A stretch of 64,000 nt of DNA. Source: Streptomyces seoulensis. Its GTDB lineage: Bacteria; Actinomycetota; Actinomycetes; Streptomycetales; Streptomycetaceae. Both the position numbers and the translations under genes were made by a program. Below are positions 42,777 to 50,697 of this stretch, piece after piece. The notes under the pieces are model-generated. The model was not told where the DNA came from, made no database searches, and was given only the letters and a program-made list of their open reading frames with translations. The stretch is taken from NCBI RefSeq assembly GCF_004328625.1, contig NZ_CP032229.1, positions 6,138,001 to 6,202,000 on the forward strand. Direction: 5' to 3'. Position 1 is the first letter of the stretch. The number at the start of each line of letters is the position of its first letter.

Positions 42777-42790
42777 GCGATACCTATCGC
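42777..42790. promoter_or_regulatory. Palindrome GCGATACCTATCGC upstream of the FdhF gene
   Basis: GCGATA and TATCGC are perfect inverted arms with a 2-nt centre, 92 bp before the FdhF ATG. The ATACCTAT core resembles LysR-type sites. The 307-bp region 42575-42881 also contains an inverted pair of TCTTTGA/TCAAAGA copies (from about 42807). I see no gene in this interval. Confidence 0.45.
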
Positions 42791-42881
42791 GTGATCGACG
42801 CGGCCTCTTTGACTTTCCTTCGCGGGATCAAAGAAAATACCGCTCGGCGGGATTCGTATTCACGAAAGAGGCAGACACACC

Positions 42882-45182
42882 ATGAGCAGCAGCATCGAGG
42901 ACCCGATCGACGAACTGACGGTCACGCCTCCCAAGACGTGGGCGACCGGTGTCCCGGCCGTGACGCACGCGCTGGAGTACTCGCTCAGCCAGACCTCCCC
43001 GCGGCGCACCATGCTCACGCTGCTGAACATCAACCAGATCGACGGCATCGACTGTCCCGGCTGCGCCTGGCCCGAGGACAAGAAGCGGCACTTCAACGAG
43101 TACTGCGAGAACGGCGCCAAGCACATCAACGACGAGGCCACCTCGCGCCGCGTCACCCGTGAGTTCTTCCAGCAGTACTCGATCGCCGAGCTGGACTCGA
43201 AGTCCGACTACTGGCTCAACCAGCAGGGCCGGCTCACCGAGCCCATGGTGAAGTGGCCCGGCGCCACCCACTACGAGCCCATCAGCTGGGAGAAGGCGTT
43301 CGAGGTCCTGGCCAAGGAGCTGAAGCAGCTCACCTCCCCCGACGAGGCGATGTTCTACGTCTCGGGCCGGCTGAACAACGAGGCCGCCTTCCTCCTCCAG
43401 CTGTTCTCCCGCGCGTTCGGCACCAACAACCTGCCCGACTGCTCCAACATGTGCCACGAGTCCACCGGCTGGGGCCTCGGCGCCGCGCTCGGCATCGGCA
43501 AGGGCAGCGTCTCACTGGACGACATCCACCACTCCGACCTGATCTTCCTGGTCGGCCAGAACCCCGGCACCAACCACCCGCGCATGCTCGCCGCGCTGGA
43601 GGAGACCAAGCGCAACGGCGGCGAGGTCGTCGCGGTCAACACCCTCCCCGAAGCCGGCCTGATGCGGTTCAAGCACCCGCAGAAGGCGCGCGGTGTCATC
43701 GGCAACGGCACCCAGATCGCCGACCAGTTCGTGCACATCCGCGCCGGCGGCGACATGGCCCTCTTCCAGGGCCTCAACAAGCTGCTGCTCGACGCCGAGG
43801 ACGCCGCGCCGGGCACCGTGCTCGACCACCAGTGGATCCGGAAGAACTCCCGCGGCTTCGAGGAGTTCGCCGAGAGCGTCCGCAAGATCTCCTGGGACGA
43901 CATCCTCCTCGCCACGGGCATGACCCTGGACGAGATCAAGGAGGTCCATGAGCGGGTCATGAAGAGCAAGAGCGCCATCGTCTGCTGGGCGATGGGCGTG
44001 ACCCAGCAGAAGCACGGTGTCGCCACCATCCGCGAGATCGTCAACTTCCTGATGCTGCGCGGCAACCTCGGCAAGCCCGGCGCCGGTGTCTGCCCGGTCC
44101 GCGGCCACTCCAACGTGCAGGGCGACCGCACGATGGGCGTCTGGGAGCAGATGTCCGACACGTTCCTGGACGCGCTCGGCCGCGAGTTCGGCTTCGAGCC
44201 GCCCCGCCACCACGGCTACGACGCCGTGCAGGGCATCCGCGCGATGTACGAGGGCAAGGCCAAGTTCTTCCTCGGCGTGGCCGGCAACTTCGTCCGCGCC
44301 ACCCCGGACAGCGAGTACACCGAGCAGGCCATGCGCAACTGCTCGCTGACCGCGCACATCTCGACCAAGCTCAACCGCTCCCACACCGTCTGCGGCGACA
44401 CCGCGCTGCTGCTGCCCACCCTGGGCCGCAGCGACCGGGACATGCAGAACGGCGTCGAGCAGTGGATCACCGTCGAGGACTCGATGAGCGACGTCCACCG
44501 CTCGCACGGCAAGCTGCCCCCGGCCTCCAAGCACCTGCTCAGCGAGGTCGCCATCATCAGCCGCCTGGCGATCGCCACCCTCGGCGACACGTACGGCATC
44601 CCGTGGCAGGACTTCGAGGCCGACAACGACCGTATCCGGGACCGGATCTCCCGCGTCGTGCCCGGCTTCGAGAACTTCAACGAGCGCATCCGGCAGCCCG
44701 GAGGGTTCAACCTGCCGAGCCCGGTCAACAGCGACACCTTCCCGACCCCGAGCGGCAAGGCCGAGTTCTGGGCCAGCCGGTTCGAGATGCCGCACGTGCC
44801 CGCAGGCCACCTGCTGCTCCAGACGCTGCGCTCGCACGACCAGTGGAACACCATCTGGTACGCGCCCAACGACCGCTACCGGGGCATCCACAACGCCCGC
44901 CGGGTCGTCATGGTCAACCCGGCCGACCTGGAGCAGTTCGGCTTCCGCGACGGCGACATGGTCGACCTGGTCAGCGTGTGGACCGACAAGGAGCGCCGCG
45001 CCGAGTCCTTCAAGGTCGTCGCCTACCCGACGAGCCCCGGCTCCGCCGCCGCGTACTACCCGGAGACCAACGTGCTCGTCCCGCTGGACAGCGTCGCCGA
45101 CATCAGCAACTGCCCCACCTCCAAGGGCGTGCTGATCCGGCTGGAGCCGTCCCGCATCCCGGCCCCCGGCCTCGCCGGCTGA
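42882..45182 (+). CDS. FdhF/YdeP-family molybdopterin oxidoreductase, paralog 1
   Basis: This 766-residue cytoplasmic molybdoenzyme is of the formate-dehydrogenase-alpha type. Cys58, Cys61 and Cys75 (DCPGCAW, YCENGAK) are the Fe-S-like ligands; the usual fourth Cys is absent. The Mo-site region NLPDCSNMCHESTG has Cys191-His192, a cysteine rather than selenocysteine (codon TGC). Downstream, GNLGKPGAGVCPVRGHSNVQG and STKLNRSHTVCG bind the bis-MGD. Family members named YdeP are linked to acid resistance in E. coli. The enzyme may oxidise formate or another small substrate; the acceptor is unknown. fdhD lies 351 bp downstream. RBS: GAGG 10 nt before ATG. Confidence 0.93.
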   Translation: MSSSIEDPIDELTVTPPKTWATGVPAVTHALEYSLSQTSPRRTMLTLLNINQIDGIDCPGCAWPEDKKRHFNEYCENGAKHINDEATSRRVTREFFQQYSIAELDSKSDYWLNQQGRLTEPMVKWPGATHYEPISWEKAFEVLAKELKQLTSPDEAMFYVSGRLNNEAAFLLQLFSRAFGTNNLPDCSNMCHESTGWGLGAALGIGKGSVSLDDIHHSDLIFLVGQNPGTNHPRMLAALEETKRNGGEVVAVNTLPEAGLMRFKHPQKARGVIGNGTQIADQFVHIRAGGDMALFQGLNKLLLDAEDAAPGTVLDHQWIRKNSRGFEEFAESVRKISWDDILLATGMTLDEIKEVHERVMKSKSAIVCWAMGVTQQKHGVATIREIVNFLMLRGNLGKPGAGVCPVRGHSNVQGDRTMGVWEQMSDTFLDALGREFGFEPPRHHGYDAVQGIRAMYEGKAKFFLGVAGNFVRATPDSEYTEQAMRNCSLTAHISTKLNRSHTVCGDTALLLPTLGRSDRDMQNGVEQWITVEDSMSDVHRSHGKLPPASKHLLSEVAIISRLAIATLGDTYGIPWQDFEADNDRIRDRISRVVPGFENFNERIRQPGGFNLPSPVNSDTFPTPSGKAEFWASRFEMPHVPAGHLLLQTLRSHDQWNTIWYAPNDRYRGIHNARRVVMVNPADLEQFGFRDGDMVDLVSVWTDKERRAESFKVVAYPTSPGSAAAYYPETNVLVPLDSVADISNCPTSKGVLIRLEPSRIPAPGLAG

Positions 45183-45194
45183 CCCGGCCCCCGA

Positions 45195-45222
45195 CTCCCC
45201 TCCCGACGGTCCGGGAGGGGAC
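45195..45222 (+). terminator. Hairpin terminator after the FdhF gene
   Basis: CCCCTCCC and GGGAGGGG form a perfect 8-bp stem with an 8-nt loop, 13 bp after the FdhF stop. Confidence 0.65.
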
Positions 45223-45227
45223 GTGAA

Positions 45228-45276
45228 CCGCGGACGGCCCGGTGCCCGCTTCCCGGCGGAACCGGGCCGTCCGCGG
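45228..45276. repeat. 16-bp perfect inverted repeat between FdhF and fdhD
   Basis: CCGCGGACGGCCCGGT and ACCGGGCCGTCCGCGG are exact reverse complements, separated by 17 nt. With the preceding hairpin this makes a double structure in the intergenic region. It may be a second terminator or mRNA-stability element. The interval 45183-45533 holds no supported gene. Confidence 0.7.
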
Positions 45277-45359
45277 CTGCCACCCGTATCCGGCGCCCCG
45301 CCCGTGGCCGGGCCGCCACGCCCGTACTTCCGCCCTCTCCTCGTACCACGGCGTCACCT

Positions 45360-45365
45360 AGAGTG
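45360..45365 (+). promoter_or_regulatory. TAGAGT -10-like box of fdhD
   Basis: TAGAGT in the context CACCTAGAGTGG resembles a Streptomyces vegetative -10 box. It would give fdhD its own transcript with a 5' leader of about 160 nt. Confidence 0.35.
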
Positions 45366-45533
45366 GATTCCCCACGCCACCGCCGCATGCCGTCACCGCA
45401 GGAGCCGACCCCGGCGGGCCCCAGCCACGGCCCGGCCCGCCGCCCCGACAAGCGGCCCCCCGCAGGGCGGGCCCACACTGGCTCCAGAGGTGACGGCAAC
45501 CCCGGCCCGGAGCCCGAGGAGAGGAAGAAGACC

Positions 45534-46370
45534 ATGGGACGAGTGACCGTGCGGCGTCGAGTGCTCCGCATCCGTGACGGCGCGTCCTCGCACCGCCCGG
45601 ACACCCTGGCCGCCGAGGAGCCGATGGAGATCCGCGTCGGCGGCCGCCCGCTCACGGTGACCATGCGCACCCCCGGCGACGACTTCGACCTCGCCGCCGG
45701 CTTCCTGGTCAGCGAGGGCGTCGCGCACGCCGAGGCCGACGTGGCCGGCATCCGCTACTGCCTGGGCGCCACCGACGACGGCAGCAACACCTACAACGTG
45801 GTCGACGTCGTCCTCGGCCCCGGCGTCGAGGCCCCCGACGCCTCCCTGGAGCGCAACTTCTACACCACGTCCTCCTGCGGCCTGTGCGGCAAGGCCAGCC
45901 TGGACGCGGTCCGTACCGTCGCCGCCTGGTCCGTCGCCGACGACGGGCTGCGCATGAGCCCGCAGATGCTGGCGACCCTGCCGGAGAAGCTCCGTGCCGC
46001 CCAGAAGGTGTTCGACAGCACCGGCGGTCTGCACGCGGCCGGTCTCTTCTCCTCCGACGGCGAACTGCTCTGCCTGCGCGAGGACGTGGGCCGGCACAAC
46101 GCCGTCGACAAGGTCGTGGGACACGCCCTGCGCTCCGGGATGCTCCCGCTGCGCGGCTGCGTCCTGATGGTCAGCGGCCGCGCCTCGTTCGAGCTGGTGC
46201 AGAAGGCGGTCATGGCCGGCATCCCGATGCTCGCCGCCGTCTCCGCCCCGTCCTCGCTCGCCGCCGACCTCGCCGCCGAGAGCGGCGTCACCCTGGTCGG
46301 CTTCCTGCGCGGCGACTCCATGAACGTCTACACCGGCGCCGAACGCCTGGAACCGCAGCCCGTCGCCTGA
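45534..46370 (+). CDS. fdhD: Formate dehydrogenase accessory sulfurtransferase FdhD
   Basis: This 278-residue FdhD transfers sulfur to the bis-MGD of formate dehydrogenases. The conserved CGLCG motif is in YTTSSCGLCGKASLD. Other family segments are TGGLHAAGLF, REDVGRHNAVDKV and SGRASFELVQKAVMAGIP. The start at 45534 has GAGGA upstream; an upstream frame to 45363 is mostly low-complexity. Its position next to an FdhF-type gene supports the idea that this enzyme needs a sulfurated cofactor. Confidence 0.95.
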   Translation: MGRVTVRRRVLRIRDGASSHRPDTLAAEEPMEIRVGGRPLTVTMRTPGDDFDLAAGFLVSEGVAHAEADVAGIRYCLGATDDGSNTYNVVDVVLGPGVEAPDASLERNFYTTSSCGLCGKASLDAVRTVAAWSVADDGLRMSPQMLATLPEKLRAAQKVFDSTGGLHAAGLFSSDGELLCLREDVGRHNAVDKVVGHALRSGMLPLRGCVLMVSGRASFELVQKAVMAGIPMLAAVSAPSSLAADLAAESGVTLVGFLRGDSMNVYTGAERLEPQPVA

Positions 46371-46381
46371 CCCGCCCCGGT

Positions 46382-46406
46382 GGCCGCGCCCGATACGGGC
46401 GCGGCC
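46382..46406. terminator. Bidirectional hairpin between fdhD and lysR
   Basis: GGCCGCGCCC and GGGCGCGGCC form a perfect 10-bp stem with a 5-nt loop, between convergent genes. Confidence 0.7.
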
Positions 46407-46416
46407 CCGGCCGGTA

Positions 46417-47352
46417 CTACGCGAGCGGCAGCGCGGGACCGCCGGGCAGGCGCTCCAGGGCGCCGGCCACGTCCGTCTCGGTGGCGACCTCGGTCAGCGC
46501 GCGGGCCATCACCGACCCCGGCTGCTGGGACGTCGTCACCAGGCCCACCGGCACCGTCCAGTCGGGCTCCACCAGCGGCACCGCCCGCATGCCGTGCGGC
46601 ACACCGAACACGTGCAGCCAGGCGTGCGGGACGACGCTCGCCCACCGGCCGGTCCTGACGTGCGCGAACAGCGCGGCCACGGAGTCCGTCTCCACCCGGG
46701 GCACCGGCTTCGCGCCCGCCTTGGCGAACACGTCGTCCAGCACCCGCCGGCCCTGCATCGACTCGTTCAGCAGACACAGCGGGAGCCGGGCGGCCTCCGC
46801 CCAGGTCGCCGTCGACTGATGCGCCAGACCGTCGGCCGCGGTGATCAGCAGCACATAACGTTCCTCATAGAGCGGAATGGCCTGGAAATGCCCCGAGAGT
46901 TCTTCCGGCAGATACGTGATTCCGGCGTCGATCTCGAAATTCTGGAGCTGCCGGAGAATGTCCTCCGACTGAAGATCCGCTATCACTTCCACGGTGACCA
47001 GCGGATGCTCCGTGCAGAACGGACCGGTCAGCAGGGAGACGGCCGCGGACGCGGTCGGCACCGAGCCGATCCGCATCCGCCCGCTCAGCCCGCAGCGCAG
47101 GGCGCCGACCTCGTCCCGCAGCGCGTCCCGGTCCGCGAGAATCCGCTGCGCCCACACGACGATGCGCTCGCCCTCCGGAGTGAGCCCCTCGTACTTGCGG
47201 CCGCGGCGGACCAACGGCACGTCAAGTTCGTCCTCCAGCTTCCGGATCGCCTCGGAGAGCGCGGGCTGGGAGACGGAGCACGCCTGGGCGGCGCGGGCGA
47301 AATGGTGCTCCCGCGAGAGAGCGACGAGGTATTCGAGTTGGCGAAACAGCAC
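46417..47352 (-). CDS. LysR family transcriptional regulator
   Basis: This 311-residue regulator has the N-terminal winged HTH (LFRQLEYLVALSREHHFARAAQACSVSQPAL in outline). The effector domain is the two-lobed type from about residue 90. I use the GTG at 47352 because LysR proteins start right before FRQLEYL; the frame extends to 47388. It is divergent from the second FUSC gene, the same arrangement as AaeR and AaeB in E. coli. It also converges with fdhD. Plausible targets are FUSC and the FdhF genes, via LysR-type palindromes. Confidence 0.93.
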   Translation of the reverse strand: MLFRQLEYLVALSREHHFARAAQACSVSQPALSEAIRKLEDELDVPLVRRGRKYEGLTPEGERIVVWAQRILADRDALRDEVGALRCGLSGRMRIGSVPTASAAVSLLTGPFCTEHPLVTVEVIADLQSEDILRQLQNFEIDAGITYLPEELSGHFQAIPLYEERYVLLITAADGLAHQSTATWAEAARLPLCLLNESMQGRRVLDDVFAKAGAKPVPRVETDSVAALFAHVRTGRWASVVPHAWLHVFGVPHGMRAVPLVEPDWTVPVGLVTTSQQPGSVMARALTEVATETDVAGALERLPGGPALPLA

Positions 47353-47580
47353 GTCATGGGTGTACCCGACCGCTGACCGAAAAGCCAATCGGCGCAGCGG
47401 CCCCGACCGCCCGGACCGCTGCCCGCCGGCGGCCCCCGGGGCGGGCCGCGCGGGCTTCGCGGCCGCCTCCGCCGCGTGCTGACCGTAGGCGAATTCACAC
47501 CCTGCCGGACTCCCCTTCGGTATTGTCCGGCAAATTCACCGAGCGTAATGCGCGAGGGTACTCGGCCCTCCCTGATTTGC

Positions 47581-47586
47581 TAGAGT
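47581..47586 (+). promoter_or_regulatory. TAGAGT -10-like box, leaderless FUSC paralog 2
   Basis: TAGAGT lies 9 nt before the ATG at 47596, so the predicted start is 2-3 nt before the codon. No ribosome-binding sequence is visible. Confidence 0.45.
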
Positions 47587-47595
47587 TAGTGATCT

Positions 47596-49425
47596 ATGAA
47601 ACGCGGCAACACCTCTCAGCTCACCGCTGGACTGGCCCGTGTTCTCTCGCCACGCGGCTCCTTCCAGATGGCCAAGGTCAGCGGGGCGCTCCCTTTCGCG
47701 CTGCGGGCCGCGCTCACCATGGCGCTGCCCACCCTGCCGCTGGTGCTGCTCGGCCACCCGGACCTCGCCGTCTTCCCGGCCCTGGGCGCCTTCACCATCA
47801 CCTTCGAGCGCAGCCTCCCGCTGCGCCGCCGCAGCCGGCTGTGGGTGCTCGCACTGGTCGCCGTGGCGATGACGGCCGCCGTGGGGCTCGGCTCGCTGCT
47901 CGCCGTCTGGGTGGGGCCCTCCGGCCCCTGGAACCAGGGCCTCGCCGCCGTGGTGGGCATGGCCGCGGTCGCCGGACTCGCCAAGTTCGGCTGTGACTAC
48001 GCCGGGCTGCGGGGCCTCGGGGCCGTCCTGATCCTGGTCGCCTTCGCCATCACCGCCGAGGGCACGCCCGCCCTCACCGACGTGCTGCCGCACACCGCGC
48101 TCACCGCGCTCGGCGCGGCCATCGCCTGGCTGGTGTGCCTGCCCAACTCCCTCCAGCCAGAGCGGCTCCAGCGGCTCGCGCTCGCCGACGCCCTGGAGTG
48201 CTTCGCCCGCGCCCTGGAGGCCGCCGGGCCGATCGAGACCTCCAAGGCCCGCCACCAGGCCATCGTCGCCGCGCTGCGCGCCCACCACGCGCTCAACGAC
48301 CCCGACGACGGCGACGGCGTCCTCGGCCTCACCCGCCGGACCCCCGGACGGCCCGTCACCGGCTACTCCGCCGACTACGTCTGGGCCCTGCTGACCACCG
48401 ACACCTGGCGCGACGCCGAGGGCGAGGCCGTCGCCCGCCACCTGCGCGAACAGGCGCGAACGCTCTCCGACCGCCGCTGGCACACCCTGCTGCCGCTGCC
48501 CGAGGAACTGCTGGAGCCGCACACCGGTGACAGCGCCCCCGGCCGCCCCGCCACCGTAGTCCCCGCCCCGCCCAGGACCCGGCCGCCGACCCCGCCCGCC
48601 TCGGCCGCGCACACCGACGGCAGACCCGCCGGGACCCGCGGACGGCGCCGCCGCCGGGCCGCCGCCTTCCTGCCGACCGCCGTACGGACCTTCGTCGGCA
48701 CCGCGGCGGCCGGCGGGATCGCCCTCTTCCTCGGCGTCGGCCACAGCTACTGGGCCGCGATCTCCGCCGCCGCCGTGCTGCACTCCGTCAACGTGTGGAG
48801 CACCATGCAGCGGGCCGTGCAGCGCACCCTCGGCACCGCCATCGGGCTGCTGCTGACCAGCGCCGTCCTCTTCCTGCACCCCGGCCCGGTGACGATCATC
48901 TGCCTGATCATCGTCTTCGAGTTCTGCCTCGAGTACGTCGTCGCCCGCAACTACGGCCTCGGCGTCATCTTCCTCACCCCGCTCGCCCTGCTGCTCAGCG
49001 AGCTGTCCTCGCCGGTCTCCGCCTCCCGGCTGCTGCACGACCGCGTGATCGGAAGCGGCATCGGCATCAGCGTCGGCCTGGTCTGCGCCCTGCTCCTGGT
49101 GCACGGCCGGGCCGCCGTCCGCATGCGCGAGGCGCTGCACCTGTGCACGGTCGTCTCCGACCAGGCCGAGCACGCCCTGCACAGCACGGCCGGCCGGCGC
49201 CGGGTGGCCCAGGTGCAGCTGGCCGCCTCCGCCGTCGAGCTGTACGAGGCGAAGGAGGCGGCGAGCGGCGAACTGCGGCCCACCGGCGTCGACCCCGCCG
49301 CCGTCGCCGCCGCCGAGCACCGCGCGTACGACCTGCTGGGGCGGCTCAGCCGGGCCGTGCTCGCCGACGACCGCGCCAGACGCGGCCGGGGCCGCAGACG
49401 CCCCGGAGCGGCTCGGCCGTCGTGA
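47596..49425 (+). CDS. FUSC family membrane protein, paralog 2
   Basis: This 609-residue membrane protein has the same layout as the gene at 33883. First helical block: LRAALTMALPTLPLVLLGHPDLAVFPALGAF in outline. Second block: LGVGHSYWAAISAAAVLHSVN, TMQRAVQRTLGTAIGLLL and VARNYGLGVIFLTPLALLLSE. A long Pro/Arg-rich stretch (about 310-350) separates them and is charged. It is divergent from the LysR gene, as in AaeB-type systems, so it may export an aromatic or weak acid under its control. It is leaderless by promoter position. Confidence 0.93.
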   Translation: MKRGNTSQLTAGLARVLSPRGSFQMAKVSGALPFALRAALTMALPTLPLVLLGHPDLAVFPALGAFTITFERSLPLRRRSRLWVLALVAVAMTAAVGLGSLLAVWVGPSGPWNQGLAAVVGMAAVAGLAKFGCDYAGLRGLGAVLILVAFAITAEGTPALTDVLPHTALTALGAAIAWLVCLPNSLQPERLQRLALADALECFARALEAAGPIETSKARHQAIVAALRAHHALNDPDDGDGVLGLTRRTPGRPVTGYSADYVWALLTTDTWRDAEGEAVARHLREQARTLSDRRWHTLLPLPEELLEPHTGDSAPGRPATVVPAPPRTRPPTPPASAAHTDGRPAGTRGRRRRRAAAFLPTAVRTFVGTAAAGGIALFLGVGHSYWAAISAAAVLHSVNVWSTMQRAVQRTLGTAIGLLLTSAVLFLHPGPVTIICLIIVFEFCLEYVVARNYGLGVIFLTPLALLLSELSSPVSASRLLHDRVIGSGIGISVGLVCALLLVHGRAAVRMREALHLCTVVSDQAEHALHSTAGRRRVAQVQLAASAVELYEAKEAASGELRPTGVDPAAVAAAEHRAYDLLGRLSRAVLADDRARRGRGRRRPGAARPS

Positions 49426-49506
49426 GCCGCAAAGGCTCAGCTTTACTTCCATAAACCCCGCTGCGCCGCACCGGCGCAAAGCCACGCGACGCGAATTCGC
49501 GGGATT

Positions 49507-49536
49507 CGGCGCGGCCGATGTGAACAGGCCGCGCCG
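49507..49536 (+). terminator. Hairpin terminator after FUSC paralog 2
   Basis: CGGCGCGGCC and GGCCGCGCCG form a perfect 10-bp stem with a 10-nt loop, about 80 bp after the FUSC stop. Confidence 0.6.
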
Positions 49537-49615
49537 TCGGCGAGAATCCGCACGGCAAGCCGCCCGGAGCGTCTATGTTCGTCTCGCGTGCAAGCTGATC
49601 AGAAAGCAGGTTTCC

Positions 49616-50584
49616 ATGACCGAGACACAGCCCGTCGTCGTTCCTCCGGCCAGGGCGGCGGTATTCCTCGTGGTCACCATCGACGAGGGCGGCGAGGACA
49701 CCGTACGAGGCTTGCTGGAGGACGTGCAGTCGCTGCGCCGCTCCACCGGATACCGCGATCCCGACGCCCAGTTGAGCTGCGTGGTCGGCATAGGCTCCGC
49801 GGCCTGGGACCGCCTCTTCAGCGGGCCGCGCCCCGCGGAGCTGCACCCCTTCGTCCAGCTGGACGGCGAGCGCCACAAGGCCCCCGGCACCCCCGGCGAC
49901 CTCCTCTTCCATGTGCGCGGCCGCCGCATGGACATCGTGTTCGAGCTGGCCCGGCAGTTCGCCCAGCGGCTCAAGGGCGCCGCGACGGTCGTGGACGAGG
50001 TGCACGGCTTCAAGTTCTTCGACGACCGCGACCTGCTCGGCTTCGTGGACGGCAGCGCCAACCCCGAGGGCGAGCGCGCCGCCGACTCGGTGTACGTCGG
50101 TGACGAGGACCCGGACTTCCAGGGCGGCAGCTATGTCATCGTGCAGAAGTACCTGCACGACATGGACGCCTGGCACGCCCTGTCCACGGAGGCGCAGGAG
50201 CGCGCCATCGGCCGGTCCAAGCTCGCCAACATCGAGTTCCCGGACGACGTGAAGGCCCCCGACTCCCACGTCGTGCTCAACACGATCGAGGGCAAGGACG
50301 GCCGCGAGCTGAAGATCGTCCGCGAGAACATGCCGTTCGGCACCATCGGCGACGACGAGTACGGCACCTACTTCATCGGCTACGCACGTACCCCCGACGT
50401 CACCGAGCGGATGCTCCGGAACATGTTCCTCGGCCGGCAGCCCGGACAGCACGACCGGATCCTCGACTACTCGACGGCCGTCACCGGTTGCCTCTTCTAC
50501 GTCCCGACCGTGGCGTTCCTCGACGCGCTCCCCGCGGCCCCGGAGAAGAAGGCCGAGCGGGACATAGCCCTCAACGCCTCATAG
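49616..50584 (+). CDS. DyP-type heme peroxidase
   Basis: This 322-residue DyP-family peroxidase has the GxxDG motif in LLGFVDGSANPEG, with the distal Asp. The conserved downstream segment includes FIGYARTPDVTERMLRNMF. It most resembles the cytoplasmic DyP class B (YfeX-like), and no Tat signal is seen. The ATG at 49616 has AGG 6 nt upstream. It uses hydrogen peroxide to oxidise dyes or heme-like substrates. Some DyPs are cargo of encapsulins, but no encapsulin gene is near. In this cluster it fits oxidative-stress defence. Confidence 0.94.
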   Translation: MTETQPVVVPPARAAVFLVVTIDEGGEDTVRGLLEDVQSLRRSTGYRDPDAQLSCVVGIGSAAWDRLFSGPRPAELHPFVQLDGERHKAPGTPGDLLFHVRGRRMDIVFELARQFAQRLKGAATVVDEVHGFKFFDDRDLLGFVDGSANPEGERAADSVYVGDEDPDFQGGSYVIVQKYLHDMDAWHALSTEAQERAIGRSKLANIEFPDDVKAPDSHVVLNTIEGKDGRELKIVRENMPFGTIGDDEYGTYFIGYARTPDVTERMLRNMFLGRQPGQHDRILDYSTAVTGCLFYVPTVAFLDALPAAPEKKAERDIALNAS

Positions 50585-50601
50585 CCCCAGCACGCCTGAA
50601 T

Positions 50602-50638
50602 GGACGGCACCGGCCCTCTCGGAAGGCCGGTGCCGTCC
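50602..50638 (+). terminator. Hairpin terminator after the DyP gene
   Basis: GGACGGCACCGGCC and GGCCGGTGCCGTCC form a perfect 14-bp stem with a 9-nt loop. Confidence 0.75.
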
Positions 50639-50697
50639 GCGTTCCGGCGTGCCCCGACCCCCTGCCAGCGGACGCTGATCGGACCCAGGAAGCACTC

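Noticed and set aside
43440..43475. Selenocysteine at the Mo site of the FdhF-type enzyme
   Set aside because: The residue is encoded by TGC (Cys) in both paralogs; there is no in-frame UGA and no SECIS-like structure.
49616..50584. Encapsulin-cargo system with the DyP peroxidase
   Set aside because: No encapsulin gene is in the window, and the C-terminus of the peroxidase shows no convincing cargo-loading peptide.
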